A stretch of DNA of 64,000 bases from Fibrobacter sp. (lineage in GTDB: Bacteria; Fibrobacterota; Fibrobacteria; Fibrobacterales; Fibrobacteraceae): assembly GCA_017526585.1 (NCBI GenBank), contig JAFXRC010000058.1, positions 46,641 to 110,640 of the forward strand, written 5' to 3'. Both the position numbers and the translations under genes were made by a program. The notes beneath the pieces are model-generated. The model worked only from the letters and a program-made list of their open reading frames with translations, did no database searches and was not told the origin of the DNA. Shown piece by piece: positions 51,894 through 59,426 of the stretch. Positions within the stretch are counted from its first letter, which is position 1. Each line of letters opens with the position of its first letter.

Positions 51894-53015
51894 ATGAAAA
51901 AATTTGCTCTGTTGTTTGTCGCGTTGGTTCTTGCCGCTTGTGGTGGTGGCGATGCTCCCCAGGGTAAGGGCGGTCCCGGTGGACCGGGGGCTCCGCAGGG
52001 CAAAGGTGGTCCGGGCGGCAAGGGCGGTCCCGGCGGACGACCTGCTCGCGAAATTGCGGTCGAAGGCTATATTGCCGAAGCACACGAATCGGGCAAAACG
52101 TTTACCGCCATGGCGACGCTCGAACCGCTGAACAATGTGCAGCTGACGGCGGCAACTTCTGGTAGGCTTACGAACCTTTATGCGAAAGATGGCGCCTCGG
52201 TACAGAAGGGGACCCTTCTTGCAAAAATTGATGATTCCGAACTTCGTGCACAGCTCAAACAGGCCGAATCGAATCAGCAACTAGCCCAGCAAAAATTTGA
52301 CCGCACCAAGACTCTCCACGAAAAGGATGGCGCCACTCAGGCCGATTTGGAAGCGGCGGAAGCCTCGCTCAAGTCCGCAGAAGCATCCGTAGAACTCATC
52401 AAGGCGCAAATCTCAAAGACAGAAGTGCGTGCCCCGTTTGCAGGCAAGCTAGGCTTTGTGAACGTTTCGGTGGGTGCCTGGCTTACGACGGGCACGTCGA
52501 TTGCAACGCTTAGCGACGTGAAAAAGCTGAAGGCGAAATTCGCTCTCCCGCAGCGTTATGCATCGACGCTTAAGGTGGGCGATGCCGTAGATGTCAAGGA
52601 CGAAGAACGCAACGTGGCAAAGTCCGGCAAGGTGAAGGCTTTGGAAGCTTCGCTTTCGGAAAGTAGCCGTACGCGTCAGGTGCTTGTCGAAGTTGATAAC
52701 GCAGGCGGTGAGCTTCTTGCAGGCTCATACGCCAAGGTGAATGTGTCGATGCAGGCGGGTATGGCAAAGAGCATCCCGATTCCAGCCGAAGCGTTTACGC
52801 TCGATAAAGACGGCGCCTATGTGTTTGTCGCTGTCGGAGGCAAAGCGAAAATCAAGCATGTCGAAACGGGACTTCGTACCCCGATTGCCGTTGATGTCAC
52901 GGGAGGTCTCGACGAAGGCGATACCGTGATTACTTCGGGCTTGATTAGCTTACGCGAAGGCGCTTCTGTGCGCATCCGCGAGATTCGTCATAATACCGAT
53001 TACGAAGTGGAGTAG
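51894..53015 (+). CDS. RND efflux periplasmic adaptor, lipoprotein
   Basis: 373 residues from the ATG at 51894, giving a signal peptide ending L-A-A-C. The lipidated Cys is followed by a Gly/Pro/Lys-rich collagen-like stretch (~22-50), then the membrane-fusion-protein layout: lipoyl half-motif, coiled-coil hairpin (~105-165: E-S-N-Q-Q-L-A-Q-Q-K-F-D-R), second lipoyl half with R-A-P-F-A-G-K-L-G, and beta-barrel domains. It links an RND pump to an outer-membrane channel. The pump gene follows after 7 nt; no TolC-like gene is nearby. Confidence 0.93.
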   Translation: MKKFALLFVALVLAACGGGDAPQGKGGPGGPGAPQGKGGPGGKGGPGGRPAREIAVEGYIAEAHESGKTFTAMATLEPLNNVQLTAATSGRLTNLYAKDGASVQKGTLLAKIDDSELRAQLKQAESNQQLAQQKFDRTKTLHEKDGATQADLEAAEASLKSAEASVELIKAQISKTEVRAPFAGKLGFVNVSVGAWLTTGTSIATLSDVKKLKAKFALPQRYASTLKVGDAVDVKDEERNVAKSGKVKALEASLSESSRTRQVLVEVDNAGGELLAGSYAKVNVSMQAGMAKSIPIPAEAFTLDKDGAYVFVAVGGKAKIKHVETGLRTPIAVDVTGGLDEGDTVITSGLISLREGASVRIREIRHNTDYEVE

Positions 53016-53022
53016 CTAAGCG

Positions 53023-56000
53023 ATGAGTGTTGCTACCCTTTCCGTCCGTCGCCCGGTACTCATGACCGTGATGGCGCTCGTGATTATTTTGCTTGGCGCC
53101 TTCGGGGCCTCGAACTTGGGCGTGCGTGAATACCCCAACGTAGACTATCCGCTCATTCAGGTGCGTACCTCTTACCCGGGCGCAAATGCAGCCGTGGTCG
53201 AAGCCGAAGTTACCGAAATATTGGAAGCTTCCATCAACAGTGCGTCTGGCATTAAAGCGCTGACTTCTACAAGCCGAGATGGATTCTCCTTCATTAACAT
53301 TGAATTTGAAACGGGCATGGACCTGGAAGCGGCCGCCAACGAAATCCGCGACCGCGTGAGCCGCGTGCGTCGCCGCCTGCCGGACGATGTCGATGAACCG
53401 ACGGTGTACAAGTCCGATAGCGACAACGATCCGATTCTCATGGTGAGCCTCGTGAGCGACAAGCTCGATCCGATGGAAGTTTCGGAATTGGCAAACAACT
53501 TTGTCAAGGAACGCTTGCAGACCATCAACGGCGTCTCTGAAATTGCCATTTGGGGTGAAAAGCGCCCCACGGTGCGCCTATGGATTGATCCGGTGCGCTT
53601 GCAGGCTTTAGGCGTGTCCGGTGCCGAAATGTCGGCGGCTCTCAAGAAGGGTAACCTGGAACTGCCTTCCGGCTCTATCGAAGGTAGCGAGACGACGCTT
53701 TCTATCCGTACGTTGGGACGTGTTCTCGACCCGAAGGCTTTTGAAAACATTGCGGTGAAGACCGCTGCCGATGGCACCGTGATTCGCATTTCCGATGTGG
53801 CCGATATCCATTACGAACCCAAAGATACGCGTACAGGCTTTAGGCGCAACGGCAAGAATTCCATTACGCTTGCGCTCATGGCACAGCCCGGCTCTAACCA
53901 TGTGGAAATCGCCAACGAATTCTACAAGCGTGTCGAAGACATCCGCCGCGAAATTCCCGAAGGCGTCGATGTGCTTTATGGACGCGATACATCCATCAAC
54001 ATCCGTGCATCGATTAAGGAAGTGGTGGAAACGATCTTTATTGCGTTTTTGTTGGTGATTGCAATTATCTTTGCGTTCTTGCGTGAAGGCCGTACGACGC
54101 TGATTCCGATGGTGGTGGTGCCCGTCTCGGTCATTGGTAGTTTCTTTGTACTATACCTGTGCGGCTTCTCGATTAATGTGCTGACCTTGCTTGCGATGGT
54201 CTTGGCGATTGGTCTCGTCGTGGACGACGCTATCGTGATTGTCGAAAATATTTACCACAAAATTGAACGCGGTATGACGCCTAAGCAGGCGGCGGTTGCG
54301 GGCACGAATGAAATTTTCTTTGCTGTAATCGCGACCTCCGTGGTGCTGATGGCGGTGTTTGTTCCGGTGCTTGCGCTAGGTGGTACGACGGGTCTCTTGT
54401 TCCGCGAATTCGTCGCGGTGATGATCGGTACGGTGTTCCTTTCGACGCTGTGTGCTTTGACTCTTTCGCCGATGCTTTGCTCCAAGTTCTTGAAAAAGCA
54501 AAAGCAGGGCTGGTTCTTCCGAGTCACGGAACCGTTTTTCGATGGAATGAACCGAATCTATTCGGTGCTTCTCGGTGGATTCCTTAGAATGCGAATTCTC
54601 TTGTTCCCTGTGGTAGCGGCGCTCTTGGTCGCGGCTTATTTCTGCTTCAATAACATGAGTAGTGAAATGGCGCCGACCGAAGATTCGAACGCGGTTATGG
54701 TGAACCTGAACATGCCCGAAGGCGTGACGCTCACGCGAACCAAGCGCATGGCCGATGCCTTTGCCGAAGAAGTGATTGCCCTGCTAGATAGCAACGAATA
54801 TACCGAATTCCAGGCGGGTGCATGGAATGCAGGTAATTCAAGAATGCGCTTGACCTTGAACGATGACAAGAAGGCGCGTCGTCCGCAGAGTGAAATCGCG
54901 CGTGCCATTCAGGTGCTTGGTAATGAATACCCCGACTTGCGTGTGATGGTTTTTGAACCGCAGAGCATCAGTACGCAGCGCGGCGGGCTTCCGGTGCAGT
55001 TTGTTTTACAGGCTCCGAATATTGAAATTCTGCGTACGCTTGTTCCCAAGTTCGAAGAAGAGGCGAGCAAGAGCCCCGTGTTTAGCGTGGTGAATACGAA
55101 CCTTCGCTTTACCAAGCCTGAACTGCATATCGAAATTCTGCGCGACAAGGCGAACGAGGAAGGCGTCTCTGTAAACGATATCGCCCAGGCGGTGCAGCTT
55201 GCCATTAGTGATCAGAGCTACGGCGAGTTCTACAAGGACGGCCGCCAGTATGACATTATCGGTGCCGTGGGTTACCAGTACCGCAGCATGCCCGAAAACA
55301 TCTCGATGCTTACGGTCAAGAACGCGAAGGGTGAACTCGTGAGCCTCGATAACTTTATCACTTATAGCGAACAGTCGGCATCGCCGTCGCTGCCGCGTTA
55401 TAACCGCTTTAGCGCTGCGACGATTCAGGCTGGCCTTGTGCCGGGCAAGACGATTGGTGACGGCGTCGAAGAAATGCGCCGCATCGCAAAACACTTGCTG
55501 AAGGATTATCCGAACGTGAGCACAGCTTTGAGCGGTTCGTCGAAGGAATTCGAAGAAAGCTCCAGCGGCCTCTACATCGTTTTCCTCTTGGCGCTTGCGT
55601 TGGTGTTCCTGGTGCTTGCGGGGCAGTTCGAAAGTTTCCGTGCGCCGTTCGTGATTTTCTTTACGGTGCCGCTAGCCTTGGCGGGTGCGCTCGCTTGCTT
55701 GTTCCTTACGGGGCAGACACTCAACATCTTCAGCGAGATTGCGCTCATCCTGCTTATTGCTCTCGTGACGAAGAACGGTATCTTGATTGTGGAATTTGCG
55801 AATCAGATTGCGGCGAGCACCGGCTGCACTAAGCTTGAGGCGGCTCGGATGGCGGCGGAACGCCGCTTCCGCCCAATTTTGATGACGAGCCTTTCAACGG
55901 TATTGGGCGCGGTGCCCTTGATTCTCACGGGCACCCCGAGCCGTATTGCGATGGGTATCGCCATCGCCGGTGGTCTCACCTTCGCGACATTCATGACGCT

Positions 56001-56088
56001 GTTCATTGTGCCGGCGGCTTACAGCTTCTTTGCGGGGAAGGTTAGCCTGGATGCCATGAAGAGCACTGATGCGAGTAAGATGGCTTAA
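53023..56088 (+). CDS. RND-family efflux pump, inner-membrane subunit
   Basis: 1021 residues, typical of AcrB/MexB-like HAE1 pumps. N-terminal S-V-R-R-P-V-L; G-x-R-E-Y-P-N-V-D-Y-P; two large periplasmic loops; 12 helices; A-I-G-L-V-V-D-D-A-I-V-I-V-E-N (helix 4, proton-relay Asp pair); and a C-terminal G-I-L-I-V-E-F-A-N-Q with R-F-R-P-I-L-M-T. It exports small hydrophobic or amphipathic compounds using the proton gradient. Substrate not determinable; the AcrB phenylalanine pocket is not obviously kept. Confidence 0.96.
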   Translation: MSVATLSVRRPVLMTVMALVIILLGAFGASNLGVREYPNVDYPLIQVRTSYPGANAAVVEAEVTEILEASINSASGIKALTSTSRDGFSFINIEFETGMDLEAAANEIRDRVSRVRRRLPDDVDEPTVYKSDSDNDPILMVSLVSDKLDPMEVSELANNFVKERLQTINGVSEIAIWGEKRPTVRLWIDPVRLQALGVSGAEMSAALKKGNLELPSGSIEGSETTLSIRTLGRVLDPKAFENIAVKTAADGTVIRISDVADIHYEPKDTRTGFRRNGKNSITLALMAQPGSNHVEIANEFYKRVEDIRREIPEGVDVLYGRDTSINIRASIKEVVETIFIAFLLVIAIIFAFLREGRTTLIPMVVVPVSVIGSFFVLYLCGFSINVLTLLAMVLAIGLVVDDAIVIVENIYHKIERGMTPKQAAVAGTNEIFFAVIATSVVLMAVFVPVLALGGTTGLLFREFVAVMIGTVFLSTLCALTLSPMLCSKFLKKQKQGWFFRVTEPFFDGMNRIYSVLLGGFLRMRILLFPVVAALLVAAYFCFNNMSSEMAPTEDSNAVMVNLNMPEGVTLTRTKRMADAFAEEVIALLDSNEYTEFQAGAWNAGNSRMRLTLNDDKKARRPQSEIARAIQVLGNEYPDLRVMVFEPQSISTQRGGLPVQFVLQAPNIEILRTLVPKFEEEASKSPVFSVVNTNLRFTKPELHIEILRDKANEEGVSVNDIAQAVQLAISDQSYGEFYKDGRQYDIIGAVGYQYRSMPENISMLTVKNAKGELVSLDNFITYSEQSASPSLPRYNRFSAATIQAGLVPGKTIGDGVEEMRRIAKHLLKDYPNVSTALSGSSKEFEESSSGLYIVFLLALALVFLVLAGQFESFRAPFVIFFTVPLALAGALACLFLTGQTLNIFSEIALILLIALVTKNGILIVEFANQIAASTGCTKLEAARMAAERRFRPILMTSLSTVLGAVPLILTGTPSRIAMGIAIAGGLTFATFMTLFIVPAAYSFFAGKVSLDAMKSTDASKMA

Positions 56089-56100
56089 TAAGACCGCTCG

Positions 56101-56145
56101 CTCTCGCGACCGCCACAGCTTAACGCTTGGGGCTTTGTTGCTCAC
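56101..56145 (+). repeat. Intergenic repeat, copy 2 of 2
   Basis: Matches the minus strand of 6983-7027 at 36 of 45 positions, with 17 identical bases at its right end. It lies 12 bp after the RND pump stop. Confidence 0.65.
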
Positions 56146-56166
56146 GGAAGCCCGCTCGCGTCTAAT

Positions 56167-56448
56167 TTATTTTACCTTCTGGAAAACTTTCTCTCCCTTG
56201 CGGCTCATGCCGTAGCGGGTGCGCAGCAGGTTTTCCTTGTAGAGCGAATCGGTCTTGAGGCGTTCGATTTCTAGGTTACAGGAATCAATCGCATGATGCA
56301 GGGATTCAATCTGGGCCTGGTATTTCTCGATGTCGAGCGCAACCTTGTGTTGCTGGTTCAGGCTGTCCTTGCCGAAAAATATCGGCATGATCACCACTGC
56401 TGCGGCGATCAGGAGTACCAGAAAGAATAATAATAGTCCCTTGCTCAT
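56167..56448 (-). CDS. FtsB/DivIC-like septum protein
   Basis: 93 residues. A short cytoplasmic N-terminus, one membrane helix (~4-25), a coiled coil (~33-70; K-Y-Q-A-Q-I-E-S-L-H-H-A-I) and E-N-L-L-R-T-R-Y-G-M-S-R-K-G-E-K, the typical FtsB/DivIC ending. Such proteins join the FtsQ-FtsL division complex. It is adjacent to dprA with no gap. Similarity is in layout and short motifs only. Confidence 0.75.
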   Translation of the reverse strand: MSKGLLLFFLVLLIAAAVVIMPIFFGKDSLNQQHKVALDIEKYQAQIESLHHAIDSCNLEIERLKTDSLYKENLLRTRYGMSRKGEKVFQKVK

Positions 56449-57357
56449 TTAGGTTGTTCCGTTGAAGTAGAACAGGTAATTGTCCCGTGTTTGGACTAAC
56501 CCTGAAAGTTCTAACTCTGTTAATATAGCTAAAATGTTGCTGGACTTGAAGTTACATTCGTCTTGTAACTCCTGAAAAGTTTTCCGAAATCCGTTAAAAC
56601 GCTTAAAAAGAGTGAGTGCTTCGGTCGAAAGTTCACAACCTGTCGCCGCAATTTGGGAAAGGCTCGTTGCGGTTGGCTCACGGTTTGCATTCTGAACCTT
56701 TGGAATCCCGGCAACAACGTACAGGCTTTCCGGTACAAAGACAGGCTTCGCCTTGCCCTGGTCTAGGTAGAAGTTTGGACCGGCGGCGGCTTCGCTGTCG
56801 AAATCTCCGGGAACTGCGAGCAACGGCTTCTTTTCTTGCAGGCACAGGTCGGCGGTAATGAGGGCGCCTCCCTTCAGCTTGCTCTGCACTAGGACGGTCG
56901 AGCGGCAGAGCCCGCTGATGATTCTGTTCCTTGCCGGAAAGTTTCCCTTGAAGGCGGGGAAGTCGTTTTCGTATTCGCTCATGATGCATCCGCCCGATTC
57001 CACGATGCGTCTTGCGAGTTCGCGGCGTTCTCCGGGGATGGCGACATCTAGCCCCTGGGCGATTACCGCAATGGTCGGTATACCGAATTCGAGAGCCGCT
57101 TCGTGGCAGTAGCTATCGATTCCCTGGGCAAGCCCCGAGACCACCACGGCGTGTGTGCCTTTTAGCGACTTGACGAGCCGCCGGCACAGTTCCTGGGCGT
57201 TCCGGGTGGGGCGACGCGTGCCGACCATTGCAATTCCTATCGCGTCGTTTGGCGGCAATGATCCGCGGTAGTAGAGCCGCTGCGGTGCGAATCGAGATTC
57301 CCGAAGTGCCAGCGGGAATTCGTTTTGCATAATGATGTTTCTATCTTTGTCTGTCAT
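56449..57357 (-). CDS. dprA: DNA processing protein DprA
   Basis: 302 residues from the ATG at 57357, chosen because AAAGGAG lies 6 nt upstream on the minus strand. The Rossmann-like core shows A-M-V-G-T-R-R-P-T, V-V-S-G-L-A-Q-G-I-D-S, F-P-A-R-N-R-I-I-S-G-L, K-G-G-A-L-I-T-A and V-P-G-D-F. A C-terminal winged-helix domain (~240-300) follows. DprA loads RecA on incoming single-stranded DNA during natural transformation. Its start codon shares CATG with the divergent mazG start. An ATG at 57330 is an alternative. Confidence 0.93.
   Translation of the reverse strand: MTDKDRNIIMQNEFPLALRESRFAPQRLYYRGSLPPNDAIGIAMVGTRRPTRNAQELCRRLVKSLKGTHAVVVSGLAQGIDSYCHEAALEFGIPTIAVIAQGLDVAIPGERRELARRIVESGGCIMSEYENDFPAFKGNFPARNRIISGLCRSTVLVQSKLKGGALITADLCLQEKKPLLAVPGDFDSEAAAGPNFYLDQGKAKPVFVPESLYVVAGIPKVQNANREPTATSLSQIAATGCELSTEALTLFKRFNGFRKTFQELQDECNFKSSNILAILTELELSGLVQTRDNYLFYFNGTT
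57342..57349 (+). promoter_or_regulatory. TAnnTTTG promoter box for mazG
   Basis: TATCTTTG with 6 nt to the mazG ATG at 57356; it lies inside the dprA coding sequence. Confidence 0.55.
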
Positions 57358-58162
57358 GAAATACTCCTTTGAAGACTTGGTGAAAATCATGGCGACCCTC
57401 CGTTCTCCGGAAGGCTGCCCCTGGGACCGTCAGCAGACGCACCAGTCGCTGCTTCCCTATTTGGTCGAAGAATCCCATGAATACATCGATGCGGCGCAGG
57501 CAGACGACAAGGCGCACATGGCCGAGGAACTGGGCGACGTCCTGTTCCAGGTGGTGTTCCATTCTCAGGTCGCCAAGGAAAACGGCGATTTTTCCATCGA
57601 CGATGTGGTGCAGGGAATCTGCGAAAAAATGATCCGTCGCCACCCGCATGTCTTTGGAGATGCTAAGGTCGATGATTCGAACGGCGTGGTTCGCCAGTGG
57701 GAACGCATCAAGGCTCAAGAAAAAAACAATCTAAAAATGCAGGGCAAGTCCGCTATGGACAAAGTAAGCAAGAGCCTGCCCACGTTGGCGCGTGCCCAGG
57801 AGCTTCAGCGCCGTGCCGCCAAAGTGAGCTTTGACTGGACCGAGGCTGAACCTGTCTTTGACAAGGCCGTAGAAGAATTTAGTGAATTCCGCGCCGAAAT
57901 GCAAGCGGTGTCTCCGGAAAATCGCAACGTAGAGCGCATGGAAGATGAATTCGGCGACATCATGTTCAGTTTGGTGAATGTGGCTAGGCATTGCGGCTTC
58001 AATGCAGCGCTTGCACTCGAACGTGCGAACTCTAAGTTCGAACGCCGTTTCCGTGTCGTCGAGCAGATGGCCCGCGACCAAGGCAAGGAAATGAAGGACG
58101 TTGGCCTCGAAGGTCTGCAACAAATGTGGAAACAGGCGAAGAAGTCGAGTTCAAAGTTTTGA
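57356..58162 (+). CDS. mazG: Nucleoside triphosphate pyrophosphohydrolase MazG
   Basis: 268 residues with two MazG-type halves: C-P-W-D-R-Q-Q-T-H, E-E-S-H-E-Y-I-D-A and E-E-L-G-D-V-L-F-Q-V-V-F near the N-terminus, and E-D-E-F-G-D-I-M-F-S-L-V-N-V in the C-terminal half. The enzyme hydrolyses NTPs to NMP and pyrophosphate, cleansing the nucleotide pool. The start at 57356 follows the promoter box; an earlier in-frame ATG lies upstream of that box and is rejected. Confidence 0.96.
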   Translation: MKYSFEDLVKIMATLRSPEGCPWDRQQTHQSLLPYLVEESHEYIDAAQADDKAHMAEELGDVLFQVVFHSQVAKENGDFSIDDVVQGICEKMIRRHPHVFGDAKVDDSNGVVRQWERIKAQEKNNLKMQGKSAMDKVSKSLPTLARAQELQRRAAKVSFDWTEAEPVFDKAVEEFSEFRAEMQAVSPENRNVERMEDEFGDIMFSLVNVARHCGFNAALALERANSKFERRFRVVEQMARDQGKEMKDVGLEGLQQMWKQAKKSSSKF

Positions 58163-58169
58163 GAATGCT

Positions 58170-59210
58170 TTAGTCAAAGAGACTATCGATGTCTTCGAAG
58201 CCGAATAGCTCTCCCAGGCATCTTCTGAATTCACCGTTATTATCTTTTTCATAGCGTTTTGCATAACGGAAGGTGTTGCCGTTAGTGTCTTCGAAGATGG
58301 CTGTCGAAAAATTCGAACGGTTTTCGTTCGTGCAGAGCTCTTTTGAAATCTTGAATGAAATGTTTAAGGAGCCAGTGCATTTCTTTTCTGCCGAAGCAAT
58401 CTCGATTGTAATCGTACGATTGTAGGCGAAATCTGGGAATGAGTATACGGGAACATTTACGGTGTAGGTCGTTCCCTTATACTTGAATGTTTCGCCCGTT
58501 TTTGTAATGCTCGACTCCTTTATGCTAGCGAATTCTTTTTTGTCTCTAGCGGGGTCGGTTAATTCTTCAATGTAGGGGACCCATTCGCGTCCGTCATCTA
58601 AGGCAGAGAGCAGAGACTCTCTGAAACTAGAACTCATGTAGTCAAAAGTTTCGTCGTCGGGATTTTGTTCTGCGGTCGTTACATTTTTATCCGAGAAAAT
58701 GGCGATGGCTTCGTGGGAGTTGTCGCTGCATTTCGATTTGCTCTTCTCGCTGTCATATAGGCACGGGATGTATTTCCAAGAACCGTAGAGATTTCCTGCC
58801 GTACCGCCGACATACATCCCTCCGTCCGTGCTGAAGTCTACGTCATCGCGGTTCCAAAAGTACAAGACGAGCGTGTCGCCCACGAAGTCGTACTTATAGG
58901 TCTCATCGAAAATCGTAGGAACCGACTTCCATTCGACATTGTCCCCATCGATGACGCAGGCCATGTTGGATTGTTCAGAGAGCGATATCGTAAAGGTTTG
59001 CGCATCTTCATCGACAAACAGGTTATAATGGACCTTTTCCGCATCTTCAAACCATGCGGGTAAAGGCTGCGTGTTGTTGCCGATGCTGGAACTCGACGGA
59101 TTGTCATTCTCCGCATTCGTGCTGGAACTGCTGTCGTCCCCGCAGGCGGAAAGGATGGTTGCTGCTAGGATGCTGCTAAAAACGATGTATTTTTTAAAAT
59201 TGATATTCAT
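58170..59210 (-). CDS. Lipoprotein, DGDD family member 1
   Basis: 346 residues. Signal peptide ending L-S-A-C-G-D-D-S-S-S-S, a Ser/Asn-rich linker, then a conserved domain shared with the next two genes: F-V-G-D-T-L-V-L-Y, G-G-T-A-G-N, W-K-Y-I-P-C, T-F-K-Y-K-G-T-T-Y-T-V, and a C-terminal E-F-R-R-C-L-G. The paired Cys suggest disulfides. No known family recognised. The ATG at 59210 starts the signal peptide; an earlier in-frame start lacks support. Only 7 nt from the convergent mazG stop. Confidence 0.72.
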   Translation of the reverse strand: MNINFKKYIVFSSILAATILSACGDDSSSSTNAENDNPSSSSIGNNTQPLPAWFEDAEKVHYNLFVDEDAQTFTISLSEQSNMACVIDGDNVEWKSVPTIFDETYKYDFVGDTLVLYFWNRDDVDFSTDGGMYVGGTAGNLYGSWKYIPCLYDSEKSKSKCSDNSHEAIAIFSDKNVTTAEQNPDDETFDYMSSSFRESLLSALDDGREWVPYIEELTDPARDKKEFASIKESSITKTGETFKYKGTTYTVNVPVYSFPDFAYNRTITIEIASAEKKCTGSLNISFKISKELCTNENRSNFSTAIFEDTNGNTFRYAKRYEKDNNGEFRRCLGELFGFEDIDSLFD

Positions 59211-59284
59211 GGTTTCTAAATAGGAACATTCCACTTTGGAATAAGGTTTTTACGAATTTTTCCTCGCAACGAGAAATTACGTGT

Positions 59285-59290
59285 TATATT
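59285..59290 (+). promoter_or_regulatory. Candidate -10 for the small RNA
   Basis: TATATT, 8 nt before the first paired base of the candidate RNA. The -35 region is weak. Confidence 0.4.
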
Positions 59291-59297
59291 AAGTAAT

Positions 59298-59425
59298 GTG
59301 CTTCCAGTCCATTCTGGTTTAGCGAAGGGATGCTGGAGCAAATCACGGGGTAGAATAGACCGGAAGCACGCTTGTTTTCTTCTAATTCCACTCCCCGCAG
59401 GGTTTACGCCCTGCGGGATTTTTTT
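59298..59425 (+). ncRNA. Candidate structured small RNA, family not recognised
   Basis: Plus-strand element between two minus-strand genes. GTGCTTCC (59298-59305) pairs with GGAAGCAC (59362-59369), continued by GTC/GAC and ATTCT/AGAAT with two mismatches: 16 bp in an 18-position rod. Inside, GGTTT(A)GC (59316-59323) pairs with GCAAATC (59338-59344) around the loop 59324-59337. A single-stranded linker leads to a strong plus-strand terminator. TATATT lies just upstream. No match to tRNA, SRP RNA, 6S, RNase P or a riboswitch class known to me. The terminator direction argues against it being a UTR of the minus-strand genes. Confidence 0.6.
59394..59425 (+). terminator. Terminator of the candidate small RNA
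   Basis: CCCGCAGGG and CCCTGCGGG form a perfect 9-bp stem with a 6-nt loop, then seven T on the plus strand. On the minus strand there is no T-run. Confidence 0.9.
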
Positions 59426-59426
59426 A

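Noticed and set aside
59296..59322. An 8-codon leader peptide (ATG at 59296)
   Set aside because: No gene follows on this strand, and the bases are used by the RNA stem.
59298..59369. A tRNA (73 nt with a closed acceptor-like stem)
   Set aside because: No D-loop, anticodon arm or T-loop sequence, and no CCA context.
59298..59425. SRP (4.5S) RNA or 6S RNA
   Set aside because: The SRP apical motif is missing, and the element is too short and lacks the central bubble of 6S RNA.
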